A stretch of DNA of 5,578 bases. Origin: Candidatus Falkowiibacteriota bacterium. Lineage in GTDB: Bacteria > Patescibacteriota > Patescibacteriia > Patescibacteriales > GWE2-39-37. Below the pieces are notes generated by a model. That model was not told the origin of the DNA, ran no database searches, and saw only the letters and a list, made by a program, of their open reading frames with translations. The stretch's first letter is position 1. Each line of letters starts with the position of its first letter. Positions 1-5,578 of this stretch are shown here, piece by piece. The position numbers were made by a program, and so were the translations under genes. The stretch lies in contig JAAXVE010000058.1 of the NCBI GenBank assembly GCA_013335665.1, positions 1 to 5,578 of the forward strand, written 5' to 3'.

Positions 1-1041
1 TCTGAACAAGGAATCAAAGTGACGGTATTCAGTTACTCAACAAACGCCGGCCAGACCTATGAAGAAGACGGCATTACTGTAATTCGCACACATGTCAAAA
101 ACGGCTCATTGTGGCGATGGTATCTGGCTGTAGACATCTTTCTTAAAAATAACCGTTTTACTGTTATAGAAGATGCGGATTATCAAGGCAGTGCCTGGCT
201 CTACCAGCTTCTTCATAGGCGCAAAGAAGATTATATTCACCTACGTTTGCATACCTGTACCAAGCTGATCGCCCGCTTTGAAGGCGGCACAACCTTGTTA
301 AAAGAGGCTAAAGTAGCGGCCATGAATCTTATCGAGAGATATAATGCAAAGAAAGCCAATCTTATCTCTGCTCCTTCGATTGCCATAGCCGATCTCACTG
401 CTGCACTATGGAAGATTGAAAATGATCAAATAGCATACTTGCCGCTACCTTTCAGGATTAATACCGCAGAACCGGCTACAAGTGTGAATGGTGGTGACTA
501 TCTTCTCTATTTCGGACGAATCCAACAGCGCAAAGGCGCTGACGTCTTCTTGAAGATGATCGCTAAAGACTTTTTAAAAGACTCCGGGTTAAAATTAAAG
601 CTAATCGGTAATGATATCTGTTCCTTCGAGAAAAAGCTTAAACAGATTAATAATCAGACTGCACAAAGTGTCATAATTGAAAGCCGCGTCTATGACCGTG
701 AAAGCATAATTCCCGACATCAGCCGAGCCAAAGTCATAATCCTGCCCAGCCATTTTGAAAGTTTCGGTTTAACCGCGCTAGAAGCGCTCTGGTTTAACCC
801 CAAGACTTTCGTACTTAGCAATTCCGGACCGAGAGAGGTTATGACTGCACTCCAACTCGAAAGCAATCTACTCGACGAAGCGAGTCTGGTTGATAACCCT
901 GAATATATATGGGGGAAAATCAATCAAGCCGTGCCCGAATTAACCGAGATCAGGCAACGGATCAATGATAATTTTGGCTATCAGAAAATAGCCGGCCAGC
1001 TCAAGGCAATTCTTGAAAGCCGTGGCATCAGTATCACTTAA
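1..1041 (+). CDS. Glycosyltransferase family 4, 5'-truncated by window edge
   Basis: This is a GT-B fold, GT4 (Glycos_transf_1 type) sugar transferase, expected to act on the cytoplasmic face of the membrane in polysaccharide assembly. The frame is open to base 1, and the first visible residues (SEQGIKVTVFSY) match the usual second helix-strand of the N-terminal Rossmann domain (ALSEQGHEVTV-like). The GTG at 19 is therefore an internal valine, and the true start lies about 30-40 codons to the left. Counting from base 1 (346 residues visible), the N-terminal domain includes an RLHTCTKL segment near 82-89. The C-terminal domain opens with YFGRIQQRKGAD near 170-181. The GT4 EX7E motif is seen as E253 and E261 in SHFESFGLTALEAL, followed by SNSGPREVM. 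The glycine-rich GGxE/H loop is off-window. It is the only plus-strand gene here and its TAA overlaps the end of the minus-strand operon. The donor and acceptor sugars cannot be told. Confidence 0.93.
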   Translation, partial: SEQGIKVTVFSYSTNAGQTYEEDGITVIRTHVKNGSLWRWYLAVDIFLKNNRFTVIEDADYQGSAWLYQLLHRRKEDYIHLRLHTCTKLIARFEGGTTLLKEAKVAAMNLIERYNAKKANLISAPSIAIADLTAALWKIENDQIAYLPLPFRINTAEPATSVNGGDYLLYFGRIQQRKGADVFLKMIAKDFLKDSGLKLKLIGNDICSFEKKLKQINNQTAQSVIIESRVYDRESIIPDISRAKVIILPSHFESFGLTALEALWFNPKTFVLSNSGPREVMTALQLESNLLDEASLVDNPEYIWGKINQAVPELTEIRQRINDNFGYQKIAGQLKAILESRGISIT

Positions 1042-1054
1042 CCAGCGAAGTGAT
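1033..1054. repeat. Inverted repeat over the convergent gene ends
   Basis: ATCACTT at 1033-1039 is the exact reverse complement of AAGTGAT at 1048-1054, with an 8-base loop between. The hairpin covers both stop codons of the two convergent genes. The stem is 7 base pairs with only two G-C pairs, and no T-run follows on either strand. It is therefore a poor intrinsic terminator and may be chance; a weak role in ending or insulating the two converging transcripts is only a possibility. Confidence 0.35.
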
Positions 1055-2164
1055 CAAACCAATTTCCGATTGGATAATCGTCCTGATATTGTTTTTGGTT
1101 TCAACCCACTCTCTAGCAGCTTTGCCCAAGCGGGTGCGCAACTCTTTGTCACCGACCATGGTGTCCAGTTTCTCGCAAATGCTTTCTGCCTCAATTTCGC
1201 AGGTCAGGCAGTTCACGTTGTCATGCGCCAGTATCTTGTGAAATTTGTATCTACTCACGATGCTCGGCAGACCGCATGCCATTGCCTCGATCAGCACTTT
1301 AGGATAGCCTTCGGTCAAAGAGACTAGCAAGAAAATGTCAGCAGCTTGGTAATACGAGACTAGTTCTTTATGTGGGATGTTCTTGACTATCTCGTACTCA
1401 ATCTTATATTTTTGAAAAAGCTCGACGAGCTGGGTCTCTTCAGAGCCGCTGCCGACCAAAGTCAGCTTGAATCTATCTTTGTATTTCGACCTGTTCAGCG
1501 CTTCTGTCAAACTGAACAGGTTTTTTTCAACTTCAAAGCGGCCTACGAAAAGCAAATTTAATTTTTGTGATTCGGCATCTCCCTCACGTAAAACAGGTTT
1601 GAACCAATCAACATCGACACCATTCTCGATGATGCGGATTTTCTTTTCAGGCACTTTTTTCTCCTGCAGATACTCGACAATTCCGGTATGGGCTGCGGCG
1701 ATCATGTCCATGCGCCAAAAGGCCACCTTTTCCAAAACCAGCCAAATAAGCCTTTTCAGCTTCTTATTTTGCACAGCCAAATTTCTGGCGTAAACAAAAC
1801 CGTAATTGCAATAAAGCTTATTGCGGAAGAGGAGCTGTGAAATCATCCCTGGAATTGCTGGTGTCAGCTGCATCAAACGCAACACTTGGCATTCGCGCAG
1901 CTTGTCCGCCTCGACGAACGGCATTAGGTAATTGTACAAATACGAATTGATGCCACGACGATTTGGCACAAACACGACATTGTCAAAAGGAAACTGATGC
2001 TCCTCTTGCGCCCAGCCGAACACATAGACTTTCTTGAAACTTTCGGAGTAAGGTTTGATGTAGTACTCCAAAAAACGCGCATACTGACCTACCTTTTTCA
2101 TTACATCAACGCTCTCTTTGTAGGAAAGCAGGATGCCGACAGTCAAATCCTTAGAGTGTGCCAT
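1034..2164 (-). CDS. Glycosyltransferase family 4, last gene of minus-strand operon
   Basis: This 376-residue protein has the usual length for a GT4 retaining glycosyltransferase of the GT-B fold. The N-terminal half is divergent and lacks the GGxE/H loop. It has VGILLSYKES at 9-18 and a GQYARFLEYY helix near 26-35, a pattern seen in GT4 enzymes that carry a G-x3-R/E helix instead. The C-terminal half is clear: IENGVD at 179-184, LLFVGRFEVEKN at 204-215, LVGSG at 236-240, and the EX7E nucleotide-sugar phosphate motif E285/E293 in TEGYPKVLIEAMACGLP. The ATG lies 14 bases inside the end of the upstream GT4 gene, and its leader (AGAAAAATTTT) has no good Shine-Dalgarno, so coupled translation is likely. 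The TGA stop overlaps the convergent gene by 8 bases. It would add one sugar to a surface glycan; the specificity cannot be read from the sequence. Confidence 0.93.
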   Translation of the reverse strand: MAHSKDLTVGILLSYKESVDVMKKVGQYARFLEYYIKPYSESFKKVYVFGWAQEEHQFPFDNVVFVPNRRGINSYLYNYLMPFVEADKLRECQVLRLMQLTPAIPGMISQLLFRNKLYCNYGFVYARNLAVQNKKLKRLIWLVLEKVAFWRMDMIAAAHTGIVEYLQEKKVPEKKIRIIENGVDVDWFKPVLREGDAESQKLNLLFVGRFEVEKNLFSLTEALNRSKYKDRFKLTLVGSGSEETQLVELFQKYKIEYEIVKNIPHKELVSYYQAADIFLLVSLTEGYPKVLIEAMACGLPSIVSRYKFHKILAHDNVNCLTCEIEAESICEKLDTMVGDKELRTRLGKAAREWVETKNNIRTIIQSEIGLITSLVK

Positions 2165-3449
2165 AAAATTTTTCTATTTCGCTGATCGCTACCGGCAAGG
2201 AAAATTTCTCCTCGATCTTGGCCGGAGCGTTAATTTGTATTTTTTTATAAAGCTCTTGATCGCTTGCCAGCAGCTCGATCGCTGCAGCAATCTCTTCAGG
2301 CTTAGTCGGATCGACCAGCAAGCCAGTCTCCTTATCAATCACGATTTCCGGCTGACCGCCGCGATTTGAGGAGATGACAGGCACGTGATGGAACATTGAC
2401 TCAATAGTAATGCGGGAAAGCGGCTCCTGATAAAGAGATGGGATTACCGCGGCAAAAGCCAAGGTGTACAGATAATTCAACTGCTGGTGCGGAATCTTCC
2501 CCAGAAATAGTATCTTTTCATTTTTCTTGAAACGTTCAATTACGGCTGGCGACAAATGGATATCGCCCGCGAGGACAAATTTGTATCCTTGGTTTTTTCC
2601 AGTCAGCTTATCCGCAGCCTCAAGGAACTGGACCGCGCCTTTACCTAATGAAATTTTGCTGCCAAAGAGGATGATTTTTTCATTGTCGACATAACTGACC
2701 AGCTGTTTTACCGCAGTCTTCTCATTGTCATCCAACTGCAGTTTTGATTCGATTGGCGAACTGTTGTAGATGACTTTTTTCTTTACCTGCACCCCCAAAC
2801 CATTGGCCGAATAGGTGTCCATGACATACTTACTGACAAAGGCAGCGCCGTTGATACGCTTAACAAAGAAAAACAGTCCGCTCGAATTCAAGCGCCCGAC
2901 CAGAGCGGCCGCCAATGAGCGCAGACGTTTGAGTAAACCCTTCTGCTCGACGTAATTCTCCCAGTAATATTTATAGTCTTCTAAAAAATAATCAGTAATA
3001 GAACATTTGTGTTTGCCCTCCTGAATACAAAAGCCAAAGTTGCACAGCGCCATGTAATCACGAAAAGTTGCCACAGTTTTTCTCTTTAAGAAAAGATTGG
3101 CCAGCACCATTGGAGGGATGGAAAACTTCCCTTGCGCGTGTATCACTTCGATATCGTGATTTTTTGCCAACCGATAAATCCTTGTTGACGTGGCGTACAT
3201 CCAAAAAGGATTAAGCCAGAAATAATTAATAAAATTATTACGCTTAGAGGTCAGCTTGACCAGAGGAAAACGACAGATCGTCAGTCGGCCATCTTTTTCT
3301 TCTTCATATTTATCAGCCGCGTAATTCGGGGTCAAGACAAAGACATTATGGCCTTTTTCCGAAAGCCCCTTGGCGTGCCAGTAGGCGCTCCACTCGGCAC
3401 CGCCCAAAGTGAACGGCGGGAAATATTCGGTTGTAAACAAGATGTTCAT
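2151..3449 (-). CDS. Glycosyltransferase family 4 with cysteine-bearing N-terminal insert
   Basis: This 432-residue GT-B glycosyltransferase is a little longer than the typical 370-400. It begins with the canonical first strand MNILFTTEYFPP and the glycine-rich loop LGGAEW (15-20), followed by the helix AKGLSEKGHNVFVLT, so the ATG at 3449 is well supported. An insert follows at about 130-200, with C136, C141 and C149 and a run of aromatic and basic residues. The C-terminal domain has LFGSKISLGKGA at 261-272, LAGD at 293-296, and the EX7E motif as E342/E350 in YQEPLSRITIESMF. SNRGGQPEIV and ETGLLVDP complete the GT4 signature. It starts 3 bases after the GT2 stop and its own end overlaps the next gene by 14 bases. 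The family transfers a sugar from an NDP donor with retention of configuration. The actual sugar is unknown. Confidence 0.94.
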   Translation of the reverse strand: MNILFTTEYFPPFTLGGAEWSAYWHAKGLSEKGHNVFVLTPNYAADKYEEEKDGRLTICRFPLVKLTSKRNNFINYFWLNPFWMYATSTRIYRLAKNHDIEVIHAQGKFSIPPMVLANLFLKRKTVATFRDYMALCNFGFCIQEGKHKCSITDYFLEDYKYYWENYVEQKGLLKRLRSLAAALVGRLNSSGLFFFVKRINGAAFVSKYVMDTYSANGLGVQVKKKVIYNSSPIESKLQLDDNEKTAVKQLVSYVDNEKIILFGSKISLGKGAVQFLEAADKLTGKNQGYKFVLAGDIHLSPAVIERFKKNEKILFLGKIPHQQLNYLYTLAFAAVIPSLYQEPLSRITIESMFHHVPVISSNRGGQPEIVIDKETGLLVDPTKPEEIAAAIELLASDQELYKKIQINAPAKIEEKFSLPVAISEIEKFYGTL

Positions 3450-3450
3450 A

Positions 3451-3454
3451 TCCT
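3451..3454 (-). promoter_or_regulatory. AGGA element at the GT2/GT4 junction, too close to the ATG
   Basis: On the minus strand the junction reads TAGGATATG, so AGGA overlaps the GT2 stop codon and lies one base before the GT4 ATG at 3449. That spacing is too short for a normal Shine-Dalgarno. It would fit the TTG at codon 4 (10 bases away), but starting there would remove most of the first beta-strand. I keep the ATG and regard translation restart by ribosomes finishing the GT2 gene as the more likely route. Confidence 0.25.
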
Positions 3455-4163
3455 AGTAATGCAAGAATAAGCGTTTGATAACCAACAATCTCACGACCAA
3501 GCCTTTAAGCCTCATTTCCAGATTGTGCGACTTGGTAATTCCCTGCCCGGACAAACGATAAAACAAAAGATGCTCAGGCAAATTTGCTCCTTGGTAGCGG
3601 TTGAGTACGCGCGACCACAGCTCATAATCCTCTATGTGCTTATAGCGCGGGTTGTAACCGCCAACCGAGACGATTGCCGTCTTCCGGAACATGACGGTCG
3701 GGTGGATGAAGGGGTTATGGATGATTGCGTATGCCTTGATTTTCCCGTAGCTCACTGGCGGATAGTTATATTCACCCGTCACCGATCCGACAGAATCAAT
3801 TGTCTTGGCCCAAGAACCAACTAGGCTTATTTCCGGGTGTTCGTCCAAATAGTGGAGTTGCTTTTCCAAACGATCAGGAGCCGCTACGTCGTCGGCGTCC
3901 ATGCGTACAATCAAGTCGGTCTGTGCCAACTCGATGCCTTGGTTCAATGAATAGACCAACCCTTTATTCTCACGAGAAACCAAGCGGATGCGCGGATCTG
4001 AAAAACCGTTGATCACGGCTTCGCTACCATCTGTCGAACCGTCATTAATAATAATGAATTCAAAAGCGGCGAACGACTGATCTAGGATGCTCTTGACTGC
4101 ATCTTTGAGATGTTCTCCGCCATTGTAAACCGACATGACAACGCTGACGCGCGGCAAGCTCAT
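3453..4163 (-). CDS. Glycosyltransferase family 2 (GT-A fold)
   Basis: This 236-residue inverting GT2 enzyme is essentially a bare GT-A catalytic domain. The nucleotide-binding start VSVVMSVYNGGEHL occupies 6-19 and IIINDGSTDGS 37-47. The metal-binding DXD is D89-A90-D91 (MDADD, 88-92), and PDRLEKQ follows. HPTVMFRK at 154-161 and EDYELW at 178-183 form the acceptor side, with the ED pair placed where GT2 enzymes have their catalytic base. The C-terminal 25 residues are hydrophobic and basic (LVVRLLVIKRLF) and may lie along the membrane as an amphipathic helix; I see no full membrane span. The ATG is 4 bases after the rmlC stop with no strong ribosome site, which suggests coupling. It probably adds one residue of a surface glycan repeat. 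Similar short GT2 proteins include rhamnosyl-, galactosyl- and glucosyltransferases, so the substrate stays open. Confidence 0.94.
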   Translation of the reverse strand: MSLPRVSVVMSVYNGGEHLKDAVKSILDQSFAAFEFIIINDGSTDGSEAVINGFSDPRIRLVSRENKGLVYSLNQGIELAQTDLIVRMDADDVAAPDRLEKQLHYLDEHPEISLVGSWAKTIDSVGSVTGEYNYPPVSYGKIKAYAIIHNPFIHPTVMFRKTAIVSVGGYNPRYKHIEDYELWSRVLNRYQGANLPEHLLFYRLSGQGITKSHNLEMRLKGLVVRLLVIKRLFLHY

Positions 4164-4167
4164 AGAC

Positions 4168-4719
4168 TTATTGAAAATATTTAGCTTCTTTGAAGAATGG
4201 CAAGATGGCGTCCTTTTCTGAAACTAGCAGACCATCCTTGAGCGGCCAAGCAATGGCTAAATCAGGATCATCATATCTGATACCGCCTTCCGACTCTTTA
4301 TTGTATTCAGCCGTGCATTTGTACATGAATTGAGTATCGTCTTCCAAGGCCACGAAACCATGAGCAAAACCAGCCGGGATATAAAAAAGTTTAGTATCAT
4401 CACCCGATAGCTCAATGCCGTACCACTGACCGAAAGTTGGTGAGCTCTTCCTGATATCGACAGCCACGTCCCAGACGCGCCCTGAAATAACTTGGACCAA
4501 TTTTCCCTGGGCGTATGGATCAAGCTGGAAATGCAAACCGCGCACAGTTCCCTTTTTGGACACGGAATAATTATCCTGGACGAACTCCTCCATGATGCCG
4601 CCAGCTCTAAACTCGCTTTGCTTATAAGTTTCCAGAAAAAAACCGCGGTCATCGCCGAACTTGCGCCCCTCGGCTAATACGAGTCCGGGAATTTCTAAAT
4701 TTTTAAAAACGAAAGGCAT
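4168..4719 (-). CDS. rfbC: dTDP-4-dehydrorhamnose 3,5-epimerase
   Basis: RmlC/RfbC converts dTDP-4-keto-6-deoxy-D-glucose to dTDP-4-keto-L-rhamnose in the cytoplasm, the third of four steps to dTDP-L-rhamnose. The 183-residue length is exactly that of the family, a dimeric cupin (jelly-roll) fold. Diagnostic blocks are IPGLVLAEGRKFGDDRGFFLE (split at 10-30), QDNYSVSKKGTVRGLHFQ near 48-65, KLVQVISGRVWDVAVDIR at 73-90, and IPAGFAHGFVALED at 114-127. YKCTAEY at 133-139 and SEKDAILP at 167-174 complete the set. H63 is the expected catalytic base and Y133 the expected acid; D170 is the likely partner of H63. The start is 24 bases after the dehydrogenase stop with only a weak purine-rich leader (TAGAAAATC). 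RmlA, RmlB and RmlD are not in the window, so they should sit upstream (right) or elsewhere. Related 3- or 5-only epimerases for other deoxysugars are possible but less likely. Confidence 0.96.
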   Translation of the reverse strand: MPFVFKNLEIPGLVLAEGRKFGDDRGFFLETYKQSEFRAGGIMEEFVQDNYSVSKKGTVRGLHFQLDPYAQGKLVQVISGRVWDVAVDIRKSSPTFGQWYGIELSGDDTKLFYIPAGFAHGFVALEDDTQFMYKCTAEYNKESEGGIRYDDPDLAIAWPLKDGLLVSEKDAILPFFKEAKYFQ

Positions 4720-4743
4720 GATTTTCTATGTTTAAATTATTTC
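4720..4743. other. AT-rich 24-base spacer between dehydrogenase and rfbC
   Basis: This is the largest gap in the minus-strand operon. It is strongly AT-rich, with only four G or C bases. It holds no hairpin, no clear promoter pair and only a weak purine stretch (AGAAAA) ahead of the rfbC ATG. It is best read as a plain intra-operon spacer. It also shows that no room is left for a lost dehydrogenase C-terminal domain. Confidence 0.6.
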
Positions 4744-5574
4744 TTATTCACCGTAAACCTGTTTGACTAGCTCCAGGTCCTTACCGCTAGCGCGCAGAAG
4801 AGACAAGTTCTTATCACGAATGCTTTCGAGCATATGTGAACCCGTTGGCTCGCCGACTGTCTGGCTATATAGATTAATAAATGACTCGAAGTCTTTTATC
4901 ATGCAATGTCCGCCAGCACCGCGGCCGCCGTCATTAACAGCCGCCATGTGACTTGAGCCAATTCGCGGGTCGGCCGCGATCATCGCCTTAACTTTATCGT
5001 AATCGCAATCGAGTTTTGCTGACAAATCATATAAAAGATTCGCGTAAACAGTCTTACAGTATAGAAACGCGTTAGCGCCGTATTTGATTAACTCAGCTTC
5101 CTTGGCCGAGCAGATCATCTCGAAAGGCGAGTCAGGCAATATTTCAAGGATTATTTCGGCACGGGCACGGAACTCCTTATTATCGGTTGAAATGCCTACT
5201 ATATTTCTGGTTGGATGTGCCGCGTCGTAAGCGGCTGTTTTTTCCACCAAAAATTCTGGCGAATGCATGATGAATAATCTATCGAATTCTTGCTGCAAAC
5301 GTTCGGTCGTGCCTGGTGCTAAAGTCGACTTGATGACAGCAGTGGCACCGGCGGACAAGTTAGCTAGAGCGGAGCGGACAAAGCTATCATCGAAACCGTC
5401 AGGCGTGGTCGGAGTGGGCACGGCAATAAAAACAACCTGGCAATCCCGTATCAGCTCCTTGTTCTGCGCATAAGGAGCTTCTAAGCTGTAACGAACCACT
5501 TCGTAGCCTCGCGCTTCAAAATCGTTCGAATAGTTTTTTCCTATCCAGCCTTGGCCGATAAAACCTATCTTCAT
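4744..5574 (-). CDS. Short UDP-glucose/GDP-mannose dehydrogenase family protein lacking the C-terminal domain
   Basis: The family oxidises a nucleotide sugar twice at C6 to the uronic acid with NAD(P)+. This copy has 276 residues against about 400-450 for full enzymes. The Rossmann loop is GQGWIG (7-12), then VPTPTTPDG (52-60), KSTLAPGTT (82-90), SPEFLVE (105-111), AELIKYGANAFLYCK (160-174), DPRIGSSH (202-209) and GAGGHCMIKD (219-228). The catalytic set can be placed as T84, E107/E111, K164, N168, C224 and D228, so the active site looks intact. The final UDP-sugar-binding domain is absent: only 52 residues follow C224, and rmlC begins 24 bases after the stop. About 30-40 residues are also missing between the second strand and VPTP. 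The ATG lies 4 bases from the window edge and MKIGFIGQGW is a natural first strand, so the start is probably real. By family it would supply a uronic-type donor. The substrate is uncertain and a non-enzymatic or altered role is possible. Confidence 0.88.
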   Translation of the reverse strand: MKIGFIGQGWIGKNYSNDFEARGYEVVRYSLEAPYAQNKELIRDCQVVFIAVPTPTTPDGFDDSFVRSALANLSAGATAVIKSTLAPGTTERLQQEFDRLFIMHSPEFLVEKTAAYDAAHPTRNIVGISTDNKEFRARAEIILEILPDSPFEMICSAKEAELIKYGANAFLYCKTVYANLLYDLSAKLDCDYDKVKAMIAADPRIGSSHMAAVNDGGRGAGGHCMIKDFESFINLYSQTVGEPTGSHMLESIRDKNLSLLRASGKDLELVKQVYGE

Positions 5575-5578
5575 ACGA

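Noticed and set aside
19..21. GTG as the start of the first glycosyltransferase
   Set aside because: The frame is open to base 1 and the residues before it (SEQGIK) fit the family's N-terminal helix; starting here would cut off the first Rossmann strand and glycine-rich loop.
1034..1036. TGA read as an amino acid (alternative genetic code)
   Set aside because: Reading through gives another TGA two codons later and no family sequence; the protein already ends at a normal GT4 length.
1033..1054. Intrinsic bidirectional terminator
   Set aside because: The stem has only two G-C pairs and there is no T-run after it on either strand; kept only as an inverted repeat.
1013..1327. 104-codon plus-strand frame opposite the end of the last GT4 gene
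   Set aside because: It is antisense to conserved GT4 C-terminal coding sequence, with no recognisable motifs; a shadow of the real gene.
1467..1793. 108-codon plus-strand frame antisense to the last GT4 gene
   Set aside because: Low-complexity, Ser/Phe-rich translation typical of the reverse of a Lys/Glu-rich gene; no support.
3525..3824. 99-codon plus-strand frame antisense to the GT2 gene
   Set aside because: It overlaps the GT2 acceptor-side motifs on the other strand and has no family resemblance.
4257..4652. 131-codon minus-strand reading frame inside rfbC
   Set aside because: It lies entirely within the well-supported rfbC gene in another frame, and its translation shows no family motifs.
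4720..4750. Frameshift or premature stop as the cause of the short dehydrogenase
   Set aside because: The sequence after the stop is a 24-base spacer and then intact rfbC; no remnant of a C-terminal dehydrogenase domain is present in any frame.
4720..4770. Internal promoter ahead of rfbC
   Set aside because: A TTTACG and a TAAACA can be placed 17 bases apart, but both match the -35 and -10 consensus poorly in an AT-rich stretch where such matches are expected by chance.

Overview
The window is part of a bacterial cell-surface polysaccharide locus. It holds six protein-coding genes, almost end to end: four glycosyltransferases, one dTDP-sugar epimerase (RmlC/RfbC) and one unusually short nucleotide-sugar dehydrogenase. 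I see no RNA genes, insertion sequences, CRISPR arrays or attachment sites. No stretch over about 25 bases between genes is non-coding. Stops of all three kinds (TAA, TAG, TGA) are used, which fits the standard bacterial code. Base composition looks close to balanced, with AT-rich junctions. The organism cannot be named from this. A free-living or episymbiotic bacterium, possibly a Patescibacteria-type lineage or another anaerobe, is only a guess from the compact layout, the weak ribosome binding sites and the reduced dehydrogenase.

Layout. On the + strand, 1-1041 is the C-terminal ~90% of a GT4 glycosyltransferase whose start lies left of the window. It meets, tail to tail with an 8-base overlap, a five-gene minus-strand operon. 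In order of transcription (right to left) this operon is: a short UDP-glucose/GDP-mannose dehydrogenase family protein (5574-4744), rmlC (4719-4168), a GT2 glycosyltransferase (4163-3453), a GT4 glycosyltransferase (3449-2151) and a second GT4 glycosyltransferase (2164-1034). Gaps are 24, 4 and 3 bases, followed by a 14-base overlap, so the genes are very probably co-transcribed and translationally coupled. The operon promoter must lie to the right of the window.

How the genes fit together. RmlC makes dTDP-4-keto-L-rhamnose, the step before dTDP-L-rhamnose; RmlA, RmlB and RmlD are not in the window. The dehydrogenase would, by family, oxidise a nucleotide sugar to its uronic acid, but its reduced architecture makes the substrate uncertain. 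The GT2 and GT4 enzymes would then add activated sugars one at a time to a lipid-linked glycan. No flippase, polymerase or chain-length regulator is visible.

Most of the window is ordinary for such a locus. The item most worth a second look is the dehydrogenase. It keeps every catalytic residue I can place, including the active-site cysteine, but lacks the C-terminal nucleotide-sugar-binding domain and part of the N-terminal domain, and has an altered cofactor-binding loop. I found no clear evidence of a wholly new system.
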